From positions 1-6,362 of the forward strand of contig CAZGNA010000153.1 of the NCBI GenBank assembly GCA_964526945.1: a DNA stretch of 6,362 nt, written 5' to 3'. Each line of letters begins with the position of its first letter. Position 1 is the first letter of the stretch. This stretch comes from Fervidifonticultor sp964526945. GTDB lineage: Bacteria > Sysuimicrobiota > Sysuimicrobiia > Sysuimicrobiales > Humicultoraceae. The notes beneath the pieces are model-generated. The model made no database searches. It saw only the letters and a program-made list of their open reading frames with translations, and was not told the origin of the DNA. Of this stretch, positions 5,543 through 6,362 are shown piece by piece. The position numbers were made by a program, and so were the translations under genes.

Positions 5543-6362
5543 GCGTCGTCGGGCGCGCCCGACCCGTCACGGGCGGCCTCCGGCAGCGGCAGCCTGGGCG
5601 CGCGTTCGATCGCGGCCACGGCCGGCAGGTCGTCGTTCCCGATACCCAGATCTCGTAGCTGCCGGGCGACCACCATGACGCGGCTGTCCCACAGGCTCAT
5701 GGCTTCGTTGTAGTACTTCACGGTCGAGTCCAGTCGCCTGCCCATCAACTGCAACCGCCCGAGGAAATCCGCCAGGCGCGCGTACAGCTGCCGCCCGTGC
5801 TGCGCGATCTCCCGCGCGTGCTCGGCCACCTCGTGCTGCTGCCACCCGTAGGCGACCGCTTTCAGCAGAGCCAGCAGCGTCACCGGAGTCGCGAGCAGAA
5901 CGCGCTGCGCCAGTGCCTCCTCCAGCAGGCTCGGGTCGTGCTGAAAGGCAGCTGCCAGACACCCGTCGTTTGGAATGAAGAGCACGACCACTTCCGGAGC
6001 TCGCTCGAACTGCTCCCAGTACCGCTTGCTGGCCAGCTGCTGCACGTGCTGGCGCAGCGCCCGGACGTGGGCTGCCAGCTTCGCACGCCGCAAAGTCTCA
6101 TCCTGCGTCTCCATTGCCTCGAGGAACGCCAGCATTGGCGTCTTGGCGTCCACCACGAGCACCCCGCCGCGGGGGAGCCGCACGACCAGGTCCGGCCGCC
6201 CCTCTTCCGTGGTGGCCTGCGCGGAGAAGTCCACGTGCTCCACCATGCCCGCCAGCTCGACCAGACGCTTCAGCTGTACCTCGCCCCATTGCCCGCGGGC
6301 CGACGAGGACTTCAACCCAAATCCGGCGGCATTGAGGTAGCGCTGATAAGAATGCCGACACG
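5539..6362 (-). CDS. rmuC: RmuC family protein (DNA recombination-limiting, nuclease-like), partial at right edge
   Basis: RmuC proteins limit inversion and rearrangement at short repeats in E. coli and have a domain related to PD-(D/E)XK nucleases. Counting from an in-frame TTG at 6315, the core runs RGQWGEVQLKRLVELAGM (7-24), then RPD (40-42) and VVDAKTP (54-60), which give the Asp and Asp-x-Lys of the nuclease-like site. HVRALRQHVQQLASKRYWEQ (83-102), VLFIP (111-115) and LLATPVTLLALLKAVAYGW (140-158) follow, in the normal family order. A Pro/Ala-rich tail ends at TAA 5539-5541. The frame has no stop up to the window edge, and full RmuC proteins have a membrane segment and long coiled coil before this core. 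I therefore treat the gene as partial with its start outside. The roughly 15 residues just before the core do not look like RmuC, so a start at TTG 6315 or an upstream frameshift remains possible. It converges with the small ORF at 5324-5542. Confidence 0.88.
   Translation of the reverse strand, partial: CRHSYQRYLNAAGFGLKSSSARGQWGEVQLKRLVELAGMVEHVDFSAQATTEEGRPDLVVRLPRGGVLVVDAKTPMLAFLEAMETQDETLRRAKLAAHVRALRQHVQQLASKRYWEQFERAPEVVVLFIPNDGCLAAAFQHDPSLLEEALAQRVLLATPVTLLALLKAVAYGWQQHEVAEHAREIAQHGRQLYARLADFLGRLQLMGRRLDSTVKYYNEAMSLWDSRVMVVARQLRDLGIGNDDLPAVAAIERAPRLPLPEAARDGSGAPDDA

Overview
The window is GC-rich throughout, with G or C at most third codon positions and long spurious open frames on the opposite strands. 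It looks like a chromosomal segment of a high-GC bacterium. The gene content (a branched-chain-amino-acid-type ABC transporter, a D-aminoacylase-family amidohydrolase, RmuC) is typical of soil or sediment lineages such as Chloroflexota, Actinomycetota, Rokubacteria-like groups or Proteobacteria. I cannot assign a phylum from the sequence alone.

Left half, minus strand (2994 down to 1): a HAAT-type (Liv) transporter operon read leftwards. The order is livH-type permease, livM-type permease, then livG-type ATPase, which runs off the left edge. A livF-type ATPase probably follows outside the window. Between livM and livG lies a 39-codon mini-ORF joined to both neighbours by ATGA stop/start overlaps, which may relay translation. 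No substrate-binding protein gene is present, so the substrate cannot be read from the window.

Middle (2995-3528): a gene-free divergent intergenic region of about 530 bases. It holds the strong livH ribosome binding site and a degenerate tandem repeat with a period of about 72 bases, including two near-palindromes around CACGTG.

Right of centre, plus strand (3529-5124): an N-acyl-D-amino-acid deacylase-family amidohydrolase, divergent from the transporter. Its metal ligands are visible, but the family's usual bridging cysteine is an aspartate. The neighbourhood suggests, without proving, that the transporter and hydrolase handle related amino acid or acylated amino acid compounds.

Right end (5125-6362): a short stretch with a perfect 31-base direct repeat (two copies, 72 bases apart), then a small frameshifted coiled-coil ORF that looks like a decayed gene. 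It converges with an RmuC-family gene whose stop codon overlaps the ORF's own stop. The RmuC gene runs leftwards and is cut by, or begins near, the right edge. I see no complete new system here. The points most worth following are the two unrelated repeat arrays, the doubly coupled mini-ORF and the decayed ORF.
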